The notes under the pieces: generated by a model
Seen by the model: the letters and a program-made list of their open reading frames with translations, nothing else
What the model was told of the DNA's origin: nothing
The model's database searches: none
Part shown: one piece after another, positions 1 to 14,400 of the stretch
Layout: each line of letters starts with the position of its first letter
How positions within the stretch are numbered: the first letter of the stretch is position 1
NCBI GenBank assembly: GCA_949775045.1
Contig: OX459104.1
Span: 18,363,819 to 18,427,818 of the forward strand
Source: Metridium senile
Taxonomy: Eukaryota; Cnidaria; Anthozoa; Actiniaria; Metridiidae
Direction of reading: 5' to 3'
Length of the DNA stretch: 64,000 nucleotides
Made by a program: the position numbers and the translations under genes

Positions 1-89
1 ATATCAACAGCTCCTTATATATTTCCTACACAAAACCAAAATCAATATGAGCAACCAAGAGCACCTTGTCCTTGATATTGTTGTCTAAC

Positions 90-2087
90 CTGTATTTGTT
101 TGACCGTCATGTCTTTAATCACTTCTGGTTTGATAGCATCGATGACTTTAGGGTCCAGTTTAGGTATGTCAATGGTAGAAAGACCCTCTGAAAAACAAAA
201 CACGTTACAACAAGACAATGATACGAGCCTCAAACAAACAAAACACATTTAAATTGATAAATTGTATTTCGTTCATACCAAACCAAAACGCTAAACGATT
301 TAGTACGAGCGTAAATACCCATTCACATCGTAAAATATATCAAAATGATTTGATGTGAGTGCTATAATTCATTCGCAGTCAGTCGTATTACAAGAAAACA
401 AATAGAACAAAATGCTAAACGATTTAGTACGAGCGTAAATACCCACTCACATCGTAAAAGATATCAAAATGTGCGATTTTCATGGTCCCTGAAATTCAGT
501 CTTTCATGCATGCTGGTAAGTGACCATGCTTCTTTAATATATCAGATATTTATGTTCATATTTTCTTTATTGAGACTTACTCTGTACAAAGCCCAGTTCG
601 TGGACTTGTGCCTTGTCCCAAGTATCAACCCCTTTTGCCCAGGCCTTCTTTGTCTGTACTATTAATGCTTTGAGTTGTTCGTCTGTCCACCCGTCAAGCT
701 GACCAAGTTGTTTAACTGCCATCCTGAACAATAGACAGAACAATTGTTAACGTTTTCATGAACAGTTAGCTGTGCACAAACTATTAACATTAATGACGTT
801 GATTGGCTGAGAAATAAATAAACGGATGGATGGATGGATGAATGGATGGATGGATGGATCGAAAGAATGAATGAATGAAAGAATTGATGGATGGATGGAT
901 GAATAATTGATTGATCGAATGAATGAATGAATGCTATAGCACACTTCACATATAGGTCTAAATGCGGTAAATCTTACTTGAATGACTTGGTTGGTATTTG
1001 TGATATATCCACTTTGCTCAGCGCTGTTCCAAGATTACCAAGACTCATATAAAGATAGTCGATGCTGCCACTGTTCTTAGATAAGAAGTATTTTATCTTG
1101 GGCTTGAGAACTTGGAGCTAGAAGACAACAATAGGTCAGCGTGGTGTTTACAAGGGTTGGTATTGTGATGCTAATTTGCCAACCATTTTCACAATAGATT
1201 TTTTAACTTTCTTTTTTCTAATAACAATGGTTGGTTGGCAAAACCATAACAAAATACGTCACTGTACGTCCACCTATAGATTTGTTAATTTTCTTTGTTC
1301 TAATAACAATGGTTGGTTTGCAAAACCATAACAAAATACGTCACTGTACGTTCACCAAAATGAAAATGGTGATGATAATGGTGGTGATGAAGATGACGGT
1401 GGACATTAAGACGGTGATGAAGATGATAGTTATGACAATGTTGATGGTAATGACGATGATGATGGTAATGATGATGATCGTGATGATGCTGCTGCTGATG
1501 ATGATGCTGATGTTTATATAAATGATAATGATGTTGTTGACGATGATAATTATAACAATGATTATTTTCATATATACCTGCTGTTCGGTCCACCCCTTGT
1601 ATTTTCCCAGGGCTGCGATGACGTCAATGTTGTCTATGTTTAGTTTTTCAAGGTCTGATGGCTGTAGACCAAGCACAACTCGACCCAGTTTCTTGAGATG
1701 CGCAGCCGTGAATTTGGTGACGTTATTATTGACCAGAAACTAAATAAAAATATCCATGTGCGTGAGCAACTTTATTCATTCATCCATCCATTTATTTATT
1801 CAGTTATTTATTTATTTATCCATTTATTTTTTTCCATCTAATTATTATTTTTTTTTTATCTTTCGTTTTATGTATTTATTAATTTATGTATTTATTAATT
1901 TATGTATTTATTCATTTATTTATTCATTTATTTATTCATTTATTTATTCATTTATCGATTTATTTATTTATTCATTTATTTATCTATTTATCTATATGTA
2001 TATTTATATATTCATTTGTTTATTTACATATTTATTCATTCACATATTTATTTATTTACATATTTATTTATTTATTTATTTATTCAT

Positions 2088-2130
<43 letters not shown>

Positions 2131-5100
2131 TTCCTTTATTTATTCATTTATTTATTTATATTTATTTAGGTGTTTACTTATTTATTTATTTATAAAGAAA
2201 TACATTAAAAACCCATTTGTTATCTAAGTTCTCTATTGCATGTACCTGTTTGGCCTTGGTAGCCATAGCCTTCAACTGCTCCATGTCAATATCAAGGTCC
2301 TTGCCCCAGACTCCAACCGCGTCTTCAAATGCTGCTTTGCTAATCTTCATGATATCACTTACACCCAGTCCTTTTGCTAAGGAACCGAGCTCACGGAGCT
2401 GCTCACCAGTCCACTTTCCAACATCTAATATATAACGACAATATCGTTTGAGAAAATCGTTTTTATTAACCATTGAAGCACACTTTAGTGTATCACTATT
2501 TAATGCACCTTAATTCTATTGTGTTCTTTTGCTGTTATTTTACTATTACACTTTATCTGATACACTTTGTTTCGCGGGTTAATTAGAACAGTTTTAAGTG
2601 AAATCGTACACTACTTAGACTCTTATTCATTTTTTGACTTCATCTATGACATTAATCTATAATGATGATAATGATAATGATGATTATGATGGTGATGATG
2701 ATGATAATGATTGTAATGATGATAATAATGATTATGATAATGATGAGTCTGATGATGAGTATGATGATGATTATGATGGTGATGATTATGATTATGATGA
2801 CGATGATAAAAGTGATGATGGTGATAATATTTATAGATAACCCAATCACAGCCCATCTTACCACTTTCCCCGAAAGCCTCCTTGGCCGCGGTCAAAAGAG
2901 CCTGGGCCTGGTCCTTGTCAAACTGTATGTTGTTGATATCATCTACTATTTCTTTCAAAGCCTCGCCGCTGATTCGCCTCAAGTCACTAGCGTCCAGTCC
3001 CTTGATAGCTGGGCCAAGGTCTCGCCACTGTTTACTAGTCCACTTACCGACATCACTACAATAACAAGACAATGTTTTAGTCTACTTCATGGTAACACCA
3101 TTTTCAGGTTTTGTTTTCAATGCAGACGAAATTCAAAAAAGGTTGACGAGGCGAACCGCGATTTGTGATTGCACGATCGATAGGGACTGTTGGTAATACG
3201 AATTCCTTCTTATTCCATTCTAAATTACCCAAATAGGTGTATGTCTATAATTCCTATCCATCTTGGAATGACCTATCGCCTTGGACAACCTTTTTGAAAT
3301 AGGTGTATGCCTATAATTCCTTTCTGTCTTGGAATGACCTATCGCCTTGGGCAACCTTTTAGAAATAGGTGTATGCCTATAATTCCTTTGTAATTTTGGG
3401 CAGTTTTGAATGTCTGTAACTCATTCAATATCCAACCAAAAGCACCAAATCCCAGGAATCTTACATATCTTGATCTGCCCTTTTACATTATGAGGTTAGT
3501 ACCCAGTCTTTTACTTGACTTGGCATTGGCCAATTAAGAGTACATTACACGCTATCGAGGCTTAGGTTGGTCGAGGAGGACTGTGAACTAGTCTATTTCT
3601 ATCTGTAATGACTCACCTCTGTTTAAAGTGTTCCTTTGCAAGTCTAGCCAGTTCTTTCAGCTTGTCCTGTGTAAAACCCTTTGACCTCGCTATGGTGTAG
3701 AGATTTTGAACAAATGCATCTTGGGATATTTTTCTCAAAGCACTAGTACCCAGTCCTGCCACGAGATTGCCCATGTCTTGGATATGTGTAGCGTTGAGGA
3801 TGTCGATACCTGATTGTGTCTAGGTATGGAGAGAACAGATGAATATGGATGGATGAATGGATTAACGGATGCATGTATGAATGAATGAAAAAAAAAAGGA
3901 ATGATTAAGTGAATGAATGGATTGATGAATGGATAAAAGAATAAATTAATTAATTAGTGAATGGATGGATGGATGAATGCATTGTTGGATGAATAAATGA
4001 ATAAATAACCTTATAAAATTATCCATCTGTTCAAACCAACCTTAAAGTATTCTACAGCAGAATATGCACGAGCCTTCAGTTTGTCTTCTGGTATTCCAGT
4101 CTCCTCGCCAAGTCGTCGTATAGCTATTTGAAGAACCCTAGTTGGTAATCGTTTTAGTTCTTTATCTGTAAGTCCTTGTACAAATGAACCGAGAGAGTTG
4201 ACATCCAGCTCGGTGAAGTTAGAAAAGTCGAGGTTCTCCATCTCCCAGTACTCTCGCAGACGAACAAGGACCATAGCGACCTGAGGAAGAGGGCATCATC
4301 AGCATCATAATCACATCTTCATGCACCATCTTCATTATCTTCATTATCATCACCATCACCAACACCATCAAAATCATCATCACAATCATCATCATTATTA
4401 TCACAATCATCCTCATAATCAACTTTCATGCACCATCTTCATTTTCATCGTTATCACCATCACCATCAATATCATTATCATTATTACAATCAATATCATC
4501 ATCATCATCATATCATCATCACCATCTATATCATTATCATCATCACAATCATCATCATATCATCATCATCATATCATCATCATCAATATCATCATCATTA
4601 TCATCATCATCATCACCATCAATATCATTATCATCATCACAATCATCATCATATCATCATCATCATCATCATATCATCATCATCATCATATCATCATCAT
4701 CATTATTATCATCATCATCATTATCATCATCATTTATACCACCACCATCATCATCATCTACGTTTTTACGCTATGACGTCATTACACTTCATCAACCAAT
4801 ACCTGTCCTCGGTCCCAGTCCTTCTGTCTTCCCAGCACGTCCAGTGTGTCTTCAATGCCTCTGATTGGTAGATCTCTTAACTCTTCTTTAGCTATTCCCA
4901 GTACTACGCGGCCTAGTTTCTTCAGGTTTAAGAAGCCCCAGTTTGGGGAGTCTGAGTCTGAGTTATCAGTATCGTTGATGTTTCCCCATTTATCACGGAC
5001 CTTCTTGGTGATCTCGATGACCTAAATATGATCATTACTATCATCACTATTATCATTATCATCATCACTATCATCATCATCACTATTATCATTATCATCA

Positions 5101-5208
5101 TCATCATCATCACTATAATTATCATCATCGTCATCATCATCATCGTCATCATCATCGTCATCATTATCATCATCATCGTCATCATCATTATCATCATCAT
5201 CGTCATCG

Positions 5209-5252
<44 letters not shown>

Positions 5253-8200
5253 GTCATCGTCATCATTATCATCACAATTATCACTATCATCATAAGTCCT
5301 ACATCGTCATAATCATCAACATTAAGATGTTTTTCAGCATTAGAAGACTGTTGAATTGATGAACAAATTTACGGACGATTTTCCCCTCCTGCAGAGTGAA
5401 AAGAACCAAATACCATGTAGCTGAGGTGCCGATTTTTGTCAAGTTATCACAGAAAACCGTCGAATCGCTAAACCCTTGTTGCAAGGGAGAGAACAGCAAA
5501 ATAAAAAAACTCATTTCGCACTTGATCCATGGCGGAGATTGAAGTCTAGCTTCGACGGTAAAACACTAAATCCACCAAGTTATTTACACTAATATTTAGC
5601 GTCAGTAGTTCTTACGGCTATAAGCTGATCTCCCAGGAAGCCGACGGTGCGCTATTTTCCCCCTCTAGGATTCGGAATACTCCGTTTTACGGGTATTAAA
5701 GCTACTCAAAGCTACACTGATTGGAAAGAAGTCGAAACAAGTGTGAGGCCACTGGGCATCAAACTCGCGACCTCTCGCTTTGAAAGCCAGGCACTAACCA
5801 ACTGAACAATTGTTTGTTATTGAGAGGGATGGGTTACCTGTGTCTTGTCCCATGGTATAGCACCAAGTTTATCATTAACGAGAGTGATGGGTTACCTGTG
5901 TCTTGTCCCATGGTATTGCACCAAGTTTATCCAAGTTCTTTATATACAGTTCTATGTCTTCATCATCAAGCTCTGCTCGACTCAGTCCCACAGCTACTTC
6001 ACCAAGACGAATGAAGTCATTCTTACCCGACTTGTCTTTCTTGTGCTGGCGACAAAGACCGTTAAACAATCAACAGTTAAAATAAAAAATCAATGTGAAA
6101 TACGCTATAGAAGCACACATTACAATACATACTAACCCCTCATGATTTTAAGCCGCGTGGCTGCAGTATTCGCCTTCAATAGCGGTCCGTACATGTAGTT
6201 AATTGTAAAGCGCTTTGGGATGATGTGAAATACGCTATAGAAGCACACATTACATTACATACTAACCCCACTTGATTGTAAGCCGCGTGGCTGCATTGGT
6301 CGGCTTCAATAGCATAAAGCTCATTGTAAAGCTAATCGCGCGGCGTAAAGAGCATTTGGACAATGTAAAACTCGCTGCATTAGCACACTTTACAATAGTA
6401 ATCTCACCATTTTAATAAGTTCTCTGAGAATTGGTATTCCAACCTCTTTAACAATCTTTAGTTCAGGGAAAGCAGCATATACAACACTCGATGTTAGTCT
6501 ACCGATGTCTGAAGCGAGGAAGCCATCCAAAGCGTAAGTAAGCGATATTAGATCATCTTCATCTATGTTTACAAGTTTTCCCTGGAATCAACAAGAAAAG
6601 TTTGATATAAGTAACGGAATGTTTGTTGTTTGCCTCATGTTTGTCTTTTTTCTATACCTGCAGTTCATCTTTAACTTTGTTGACAATTTCTAGGGCCTGA
6701 AAATATAACAGAAAATCAATGCCTTGCGCAAAATATCCTATTCATAATGTCTTCTGGTGTTTTTTGTTTTGTAATAAATCACAAATTATGTTCATATTAC
6801 CATCATATGCAGGCTTTAAAGTGTGGATTTTCTCGCACCCATTTACTGTGCGACTCGCCGTACCGTAGTCCCTTACAAAAACGTTTGATGAATTTTTGAC
6901 ATTATTTTAACATTTTTTCATCTCAATCGGGCCAATTACAGACATCAAAGTTTCTAAAGTATCCGCCTCTCGATATAAACTCCGCCTCTCGATATAAACT
7001 TGTACCTGATTGGTGCGATGAGATGAAAAAATGTCAAAATAATGTCAAAAATTCATTAAAAGTTTTTGTGACTACGGTACGGCGAGTCGAACAGTGATAT
7101 CTTTTCTAATACATTTGATTTACCTGATCGATCTCTAGTTTGACACCTTTGAATGCCTTCACGCCCTCTTTGACAGATTTTTTCAACATCTGCTTCAGTT
7201 CCGACGGTAATAGACCCCCTGCGATGTTCTTCAACTCTTTGAGGTTTGCCGCTGTCCATTTTGCAGGCTCACCTAGTGATTCGATGGCTTTCTTTGCGAG
7301 TTGACGAGCACGGCCTGGAGACCAGTCTACCTCACTTAGGGCACTGGAAATATCCTATGGGGGAGGTAGAGAGTTCATGTTTAGGATACTCACCTAACCC
7401 TAATCCTAACCCTTCGCCATCTTGAAAGGTACGTAGCCGGGATATTGCATCGAAGCGAGACGAACGTTGAGCTTGCAATGATAGATACCTTTTACAGCGC
7501 GGCACAGGCCTTACCGTGGCCACCTAATCAAAGTATTGTACAAGTTAACCAATCAGAAAGCGAGAATTTGACCTTAATATAAAAGACACGCCGAGTGTCA
7601 AACGGTAAACACTTTGAAATGTTCAAAGCGAAGACAAGAGTGAAAAACCTCCCAGTATGTTTAAATTTGAAAAGGTGTAGCAAATAATTTGAAAAGAGAA
7701 ACTTTTGAACGCTAAGCTAACTTGTACAAAACTTTAATTGAGTGGCCACGGTAAGGCGCGTCGCGCTGTAAAACCCTTGTGAGATAGTTAACCACGTGTA
7801 TCTATCATTGCAAGCTCAACGTTCGTCTCCCTTCGCTGCAAAGTCCCGGCTACCTTTCAAGATGGCGCAGGGAACTGTGAAGGAGACTATTTCATCAAAA
7901 TTACAGTGCGAATCGAAAAACCATGGGCACCAAGAAATATTTTAGAAATCGTTTATTGTTCGTTGAACAACTCACAAACAACTCTAACTACAAAAAGTTT
8001 GTCATACTACACATCAGCCAAACATCTTGCGGTGATATAGTTGTTTCTGAGTTGTTCAACGAACAATAAACGATTTCTAAAATATTTCTGGGTGCTAACG
8101 GTTTTTTGATTCGCACTAGTACTGTAACGTAACAGTCGGAAATGAAAAACTATCAGGCTCAACTAACCTTAAACTGTTTGGTCAGCAGTTTTCTTAGATC

Positions 8201-8388
8201 TTCGACATCCAAATCTTTAACTAGCGGCCCTAGTTTCTTGATGTCTTCCGCTGACCATTTAGACAGATCGGTTCCTAGTTTAGTTGACTTGACCTTGTCT
8301 ATCAGTGCGCGTGCGTGAGGGTAGTTGAACTTGGCTGCCTTGGATATTACACTAATGGACTTGGAGATCTATAATAGATGTGGACATC

Positions 8389-8468
<80 letters not shown>

Positions 8469-11400
8469 CAAGACAGACAGACAGACAGACAAAAAGACAG
8501 ACAGACAAAAAGACAGACAGACAAAAAGACAGACAGACAAAAAGACAGACCAAGACGCATCAACAAAAAACAGAGTGAAAGAAAAAGAGCAAGTTATTGA
8601 AGTGATAGCTAAAAAATCGATCTACGAGATAAATAAGTAATTAAGAAAGAAGTAAATCAAGAAAAATTAATGTGAGGAAGTTGTTGTAAGGAAGAAGGAA
8701 AATCAAACACAAAGATTTAGACAAATATATTTTCAAAGAGTATGCTAAACATATTATAGTGCTGCAGATTCTTACCACTTCACCGGTCAGTTGGAGTAGT
8801 TCTTCTATGGGCATTGCCTGTATCAAATCACATAGTTTACTAAGTACAGCATCATCCCACTTGGACAAGTCATCGCCATACGCCTTCTTGGCAGGGACCA
8901 GTAGAGCTTTACGTTGGTCATCGTTTAGTTTGGCTGAACATAAGTACTTTGTCCTGGACAGAGAACATGGATTATTGTAGTATACTATCATTATCATGAC
9001 CATAGGCATCATGACCATCATCGTCATCATCACCATCATCGTCATCATCACCATCATCTTCATTATCATCTTAATCACCATCATCACCATCGTCATCATC
9101 ACCATCAACTTCATTATCAACATCATCGTCATCATCAACATCACTTTCATTATCATCTTAATCACCATCGTCATCATCATCATCATCTTCATTATCATCT
9201 TAATCACCATCATCACCATCGTCATCATCACCATCATCTTCATTATCACTTTCATCATCATCACTATTATCATGATCATAACCTTAATCATCATCATCGC
9301 TTTCATCATAACCATCATCTTCATTACCATCATTATTATTATCATCATCACTATTATCATGATCATAACCTTAATCATCATCATCGCTTTCATCATCACC
9401 ATCATCTTCATTACCATCATTATTATTATCATCATCACTATTATCATGATCATAACCTTAATCATCATCATCGCTGTCATCATCACCATCATCTTCATTA
9501 CCATCATTATTATTATTATCATCATCACTATTATCATGATCATAACCTTAATCATCATCATCGCTGTCATCATCACCATCATCTTCATTACCATCATTAT
9601 TATTATCATCATCACTATTATCATGATCATAACCTTAATCATCATCATCGCTTTCATCATCACCATCATCTTCATTACCATCATTATTATTATCATCATC
9701 ACTATTATCATGATCATAACCTTAATCATCATCATCGCTGTCATCATCACCATCATCTTCATTACCATCATTATTATTATCATCACCACTATTATCATGA
9801 TCATAACCTTAATCATCATCATCGCTGTCATCATCACCATCCTCTTCATTACCATCATTATTATCATCATCACTATTATCATGATCATAACCTTAATCAT
9901 CATCATCGCTTTCATCATCACCATCATCTTCATTACCATCATTATTATTATCATCATCACTATTATCATGATCATAACCTTAATCATCATCATCGCTGTC
10001 ATCATCACCATCATCTTCATTACCATCATTATTATTATCATCATCACTATTATCATGATCATAACCTTAATCATCATCATCGCTGTCATCATCACCATCA
10101 TCTTCATTACCATCATTATTATTATCATCATCTTCATCATCATTATCATGCATCACCATTGTCCCTACTTTTACGCGAAAAATCCCAAAACAGGAAAGGA
10201 AGTTTGAAGTTTGGTCGAGTGAATTAGTAGCTTTTCTTGTCTCCCTCTCTCGCCTCACTCCCCACTCGTCCGTTCATCGTCCCCTTATTGTCTCGCGGTC
10301 AGAGTTTCACTTGATCGAACTTTAACTCGTTTCCTCGGAGTTTTTGCATAAAAGTAGGGACTGTTTTGCAGTCAACACAAACACGTTCAACCAAAATATG
10401 CAAGAATAATCAATAACAAGAGAAGAAATCCCTTGCAAGCTTTAGAGTGTGGACTGAAGCTTCGGTTACGACAACGATCTTTGAAATAGTTGTATATCTA
10501 TTAAATATTTAGATTATTAATTTTTTAAGACTGAAGTGAATTCTTTATCGGCAAATACAGGCACGCGCTGGCTGTTCAATGAACGAGAAATTTTAAATAC
10601 AAGAAATTTCGAGTTCATTGTCCAGTCAGCAAGTGACTGTATTTGCCGATAACGAACAAACGAAAAGTCTCAAACTCTTTTAATATTAAAATTGAGTTCG
10701 CTGAGCGTGCGTTATCGACGATTAACAGCACTCCACGTGATCGATTTGAGCCAATGGGGAACTCAGATTTTGTACAGTGCACGAAACTTTAATATTAAAT
10801 TATAGATAACATACAGTTCCTTAAAGCTGTCAGCGGCCATCTCCATGAGTTCACCTGACTCCAAGCCAACAAACAACTGCTTTAAAGCAGCAAACGCTTC
10901 TTTGCCCCAGGCCTCCACGTTCCTGCCAAACTTCCTAAAGGCTGCTTTAGTGAAGGCTGCTAGCTGCTCTGGGTCCCAGTCCTCTGCCTGTCAGAACAAT
11001 AACCGTAAAAATTAGGTCTTTCGAGCTGGTTCAAACCCTCGGTTTCGTCTAGTGTTTGGACTGATCTACTCTCGAATTCTCCCAAACGCATCTCGTTATT
11101 CATAAGCGCGTGAAAACCCTCATCATCACCATCACCATCATCATTATCACCACCACCACCATCATCATCACCACCATCATCATCATAATCACCATCACCA
11201 CCACCACCACCACCACCACCATCATCACCACCATCACCATGACTACTAATGCTCTACTTACAACAAGATCGTCTATGTTATCAAAGAAGGTCTGTGTCTT
11301 GATGCTCGATACCAGGCTTTTCAGGTTTTGTGACGTAAACATTGTAAACCTCTTCACCAAACCCTTGAATTGACCTGACGTCATACCAGCTATTGAATCC

Positions 11401-14400
11401 TGACACGAGATACAACAAAACGAAACTCATTATTACACGAAAAAACGGAGTAGATAAAGCTCAAAATATTGAGTAAATAATGCATTTAGGATGACACTTT
11501 ATAGTGAGTAAACCCACCTCTATATAGTGATTAAAAGTAAGGTTAAACTCATCTAGTACATTTATGTTACTCTTACAGCGCGACGCGGAGTCATCACAAA
11601 GGTGCCGACACACCATTTGATAGCGAGTGTGATTGTCTGGTGGAAACGGTAAGGTGCATCGCGCTGTAATAATGAGTTGGGTTTACTCACTATAAAGTGT
11701 CATCCTCAATGCAATGATATATTTTTAGTTGTATCTACTCAGCTGTTTTTGCAAAGAATTCAAACTCAGTTTTACAAAAATATCAAATTTATATTCAAAT
11801 AGGAGCATTTTTTCTTTCCTTTTTCCAACAACATTTAAAGAAAGCTTAATGTAGAACATTCAAGAGAAATAGGGTATAACAATTGCTATTTAATTGCGTG
11901 AGAAACAAGGCCGCAACGAGACGCATCCACAGTACCTTCAAAGCACAAAGTATATCTTGTGGGACTTGTTTAAGTTCGTTAACTGTTGCTTTAGCAAACT
12001 CTGATGCACTTTGTAGTTTCTTTTGTATCTCAGTGGAAAGCTTCTTGAAGCCTTCAACGATTCTAATGCAGAAAGAAAAGACGTTAGAACCTATGCATGC
12101 ATTCACAAGATAGAAAACTAATCAAAACATTTTGTTAAACCACTACCTCTACGTTAAATATGTATGGCCCACATACTGATTAAATATGTTTACTTATCTA
12201 TCTACTCATAATACTTGTTTACTGAGTGGGAGGGCCGTACGAGAAAATATTTGGCTCGTGGTTGTACAAATGACCAAGACCCAAATATTTTCCCGTACGG
12301 CCCAACCTAACTCAGTGAATGCGTTTTTTATCATATGACCTGTATTTTGCCCGTATTTTTTTGTGATGTTTCGAGTAGCAGGTCCGTACGTGTTTGTACG
12401 GACCAGGTTAAAAATGCCGTACGGACCTCATCACGTGACTTTTTCAGAAGGTTTCCTTAAAAGCGCACACCTGGCAAAATACGGGTCATATGATAAGATA
12501 TATTATTATTGTTATTCCATCCATGTATCATTGATAACAATTAATACAAATGCTTTACATACTTCTGGTTGATACTCTGCCCAAACATCTTGACATAATC
12601 TACACAACAAATTAAATACAAAATATATTAAGACTTCTTCTTCATCATTTGATTAGACACATACCACACCACACCACATAGTCACACCACACCACACCCA
12701 TCCCAATATGGAACCAGTCCATTTCACTTTACTACACTAGAGTAGTGTCCCCTTATCCTTCACTCATTTGATTAGACTACACCTTCATACTTTCTCATTT
12801 GAATAAGCCACCCCTTCTCCTGCCCAAACCACGCCCATCCCAATACTGACCCAGTTCACCAGTAAACGTGTACTTTACTACACTAGAGTAGCGCCCCCAA
12901 GGGGTAGACCACCCCCTTCCCCTGCCCCCACCACGCCCATCCAAATACTGACCAAGTCTATCAGTAAACTTGAACTTTACTACACTAGAGTAGCGCCACC
13001 CAAAGGGTAGAACACTCCCTTTCCCTGCCCCTGCCCCCACCACACCCATCCCAATACTGACCAAGTCCATCGGTAAACTTGCACTTTACTACATTAGGGT
13101 AGTACTTTGCTGTGCATTTCCATCTTGTGGTACTCAAGAATCCTTCACTGCCGACACCGCAAAGAAAGTGACACTCACTTGGAATGCCAAGCTTTGAACA
13201 ACAGTTGGCATTTTGACTGTCTGATGATGAATACAACAACAAAATATAAACCATCTGAAACCGTCTTAGCATCAAAAGAACTAAAAACATTGTATTGACA
13301 CTGTACTGCTTGTTTGTTTATTTGTTTGTCTGTTTGCTCGTCTGTTTGTCTGTTTGTCTGTTTATCTGTTTGTTTGTTTGTTCGTTTGCTTGTTTGTTTG
13401 TTTGTTTGTCTGTTTATTTGATTGTCTGTTTATTTGATTGTCTGTTTGTTTGTTTGTTTGTTTGTCTATTTGTTTGCTTGTTCGTTTGTCTGTTTGTCTG
13501 TATGTCTGATTGTCTGTTTGTTTGTCTGTCTGATTATCTGTTTGTCTGTTTGTTTGTCTGTTTGGTTGTTTGTTTGTTTGTTTGTTCGTTTGTCTGTTTG
13601 CTTGTTTGTTTGTTTGTCTGTTAGTTTGTTTGTTTGTTTGTCTGTTTGTCTGTTTGTTTGTCTGTTTGCTTGCTTGTTCGTTTGTCTATTTGTTTGCTTG
13701 TTCGTTTGTCTGTATGTCTGATTGTCTGTTTGTTTGTCTGTTTGTTCATTCAATCTAATCGTCTGTTTGTTTGTGTGAAGCACATGATGACCAACCCCGT
13801 TGGCTACCACCATTTCTAAAATAGACATACATGAATGTTTATTTCAATCAAGTGTTGATTGGTGATCACTTACCAGTCTCAAGAGGAACAACAATAATGA
13901 CTGCAGAGAAAACAAACAATATTTGGTTTATTCACAGGAAAGTATATAAAATATGCATGTTATGGGCCATCAGAAAACTGTGGCTTGTATTAAATATTTT
14001 ACACTCAATCTGACCAAGTTTACAGCTTATGCAAATGGCTGTCAAGCCTCACTCTGACTCATGTTGCTTTTGTTTTATTAACTACAGTGATGCCTGTGAG
14101 TGAAGTACCATCCGCTCGTGAGTAAGAGTACTCGTTTTGGCTCGCTGCTTGCAATTCACTCGTACTTAATGAGGCTTGTTAATCGCTACACTCCTAAGTC
14201 AATTAATGATAGGCTTGCTGGTGATCTACATATATTTAGCTGTTGTGTAAGAAAGGTCTAGTATATATTCAGTAGCAAGTTAGTACATCACATTCACACA
14301 ACTCTCAAATCATGCATGTTGAACAGGTTCTCTTTTAAATCTGTAATTTCCCATTTAAATCTGTACTAATGCCATTTGAGTCGATGTGTGCTAAACACAC

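Noticed and set aside
1756..2227. Several overlapping frames rich in F, I, Y, L resembling a membrane protein
   Set aside because: TTTA microsatellite translation.
7390..7409. Interstitial telomere repeat
   Set aside because: Only about three imperfect CCCTAA units; too short to infer a telomere fusion.
8641..10207. Very long open frames (over 400 codons) on both strands
   Set aside because: They are translations of the CAT-triplet array (runs of I, M, V, T) and cover the real exon 8 only by chance.
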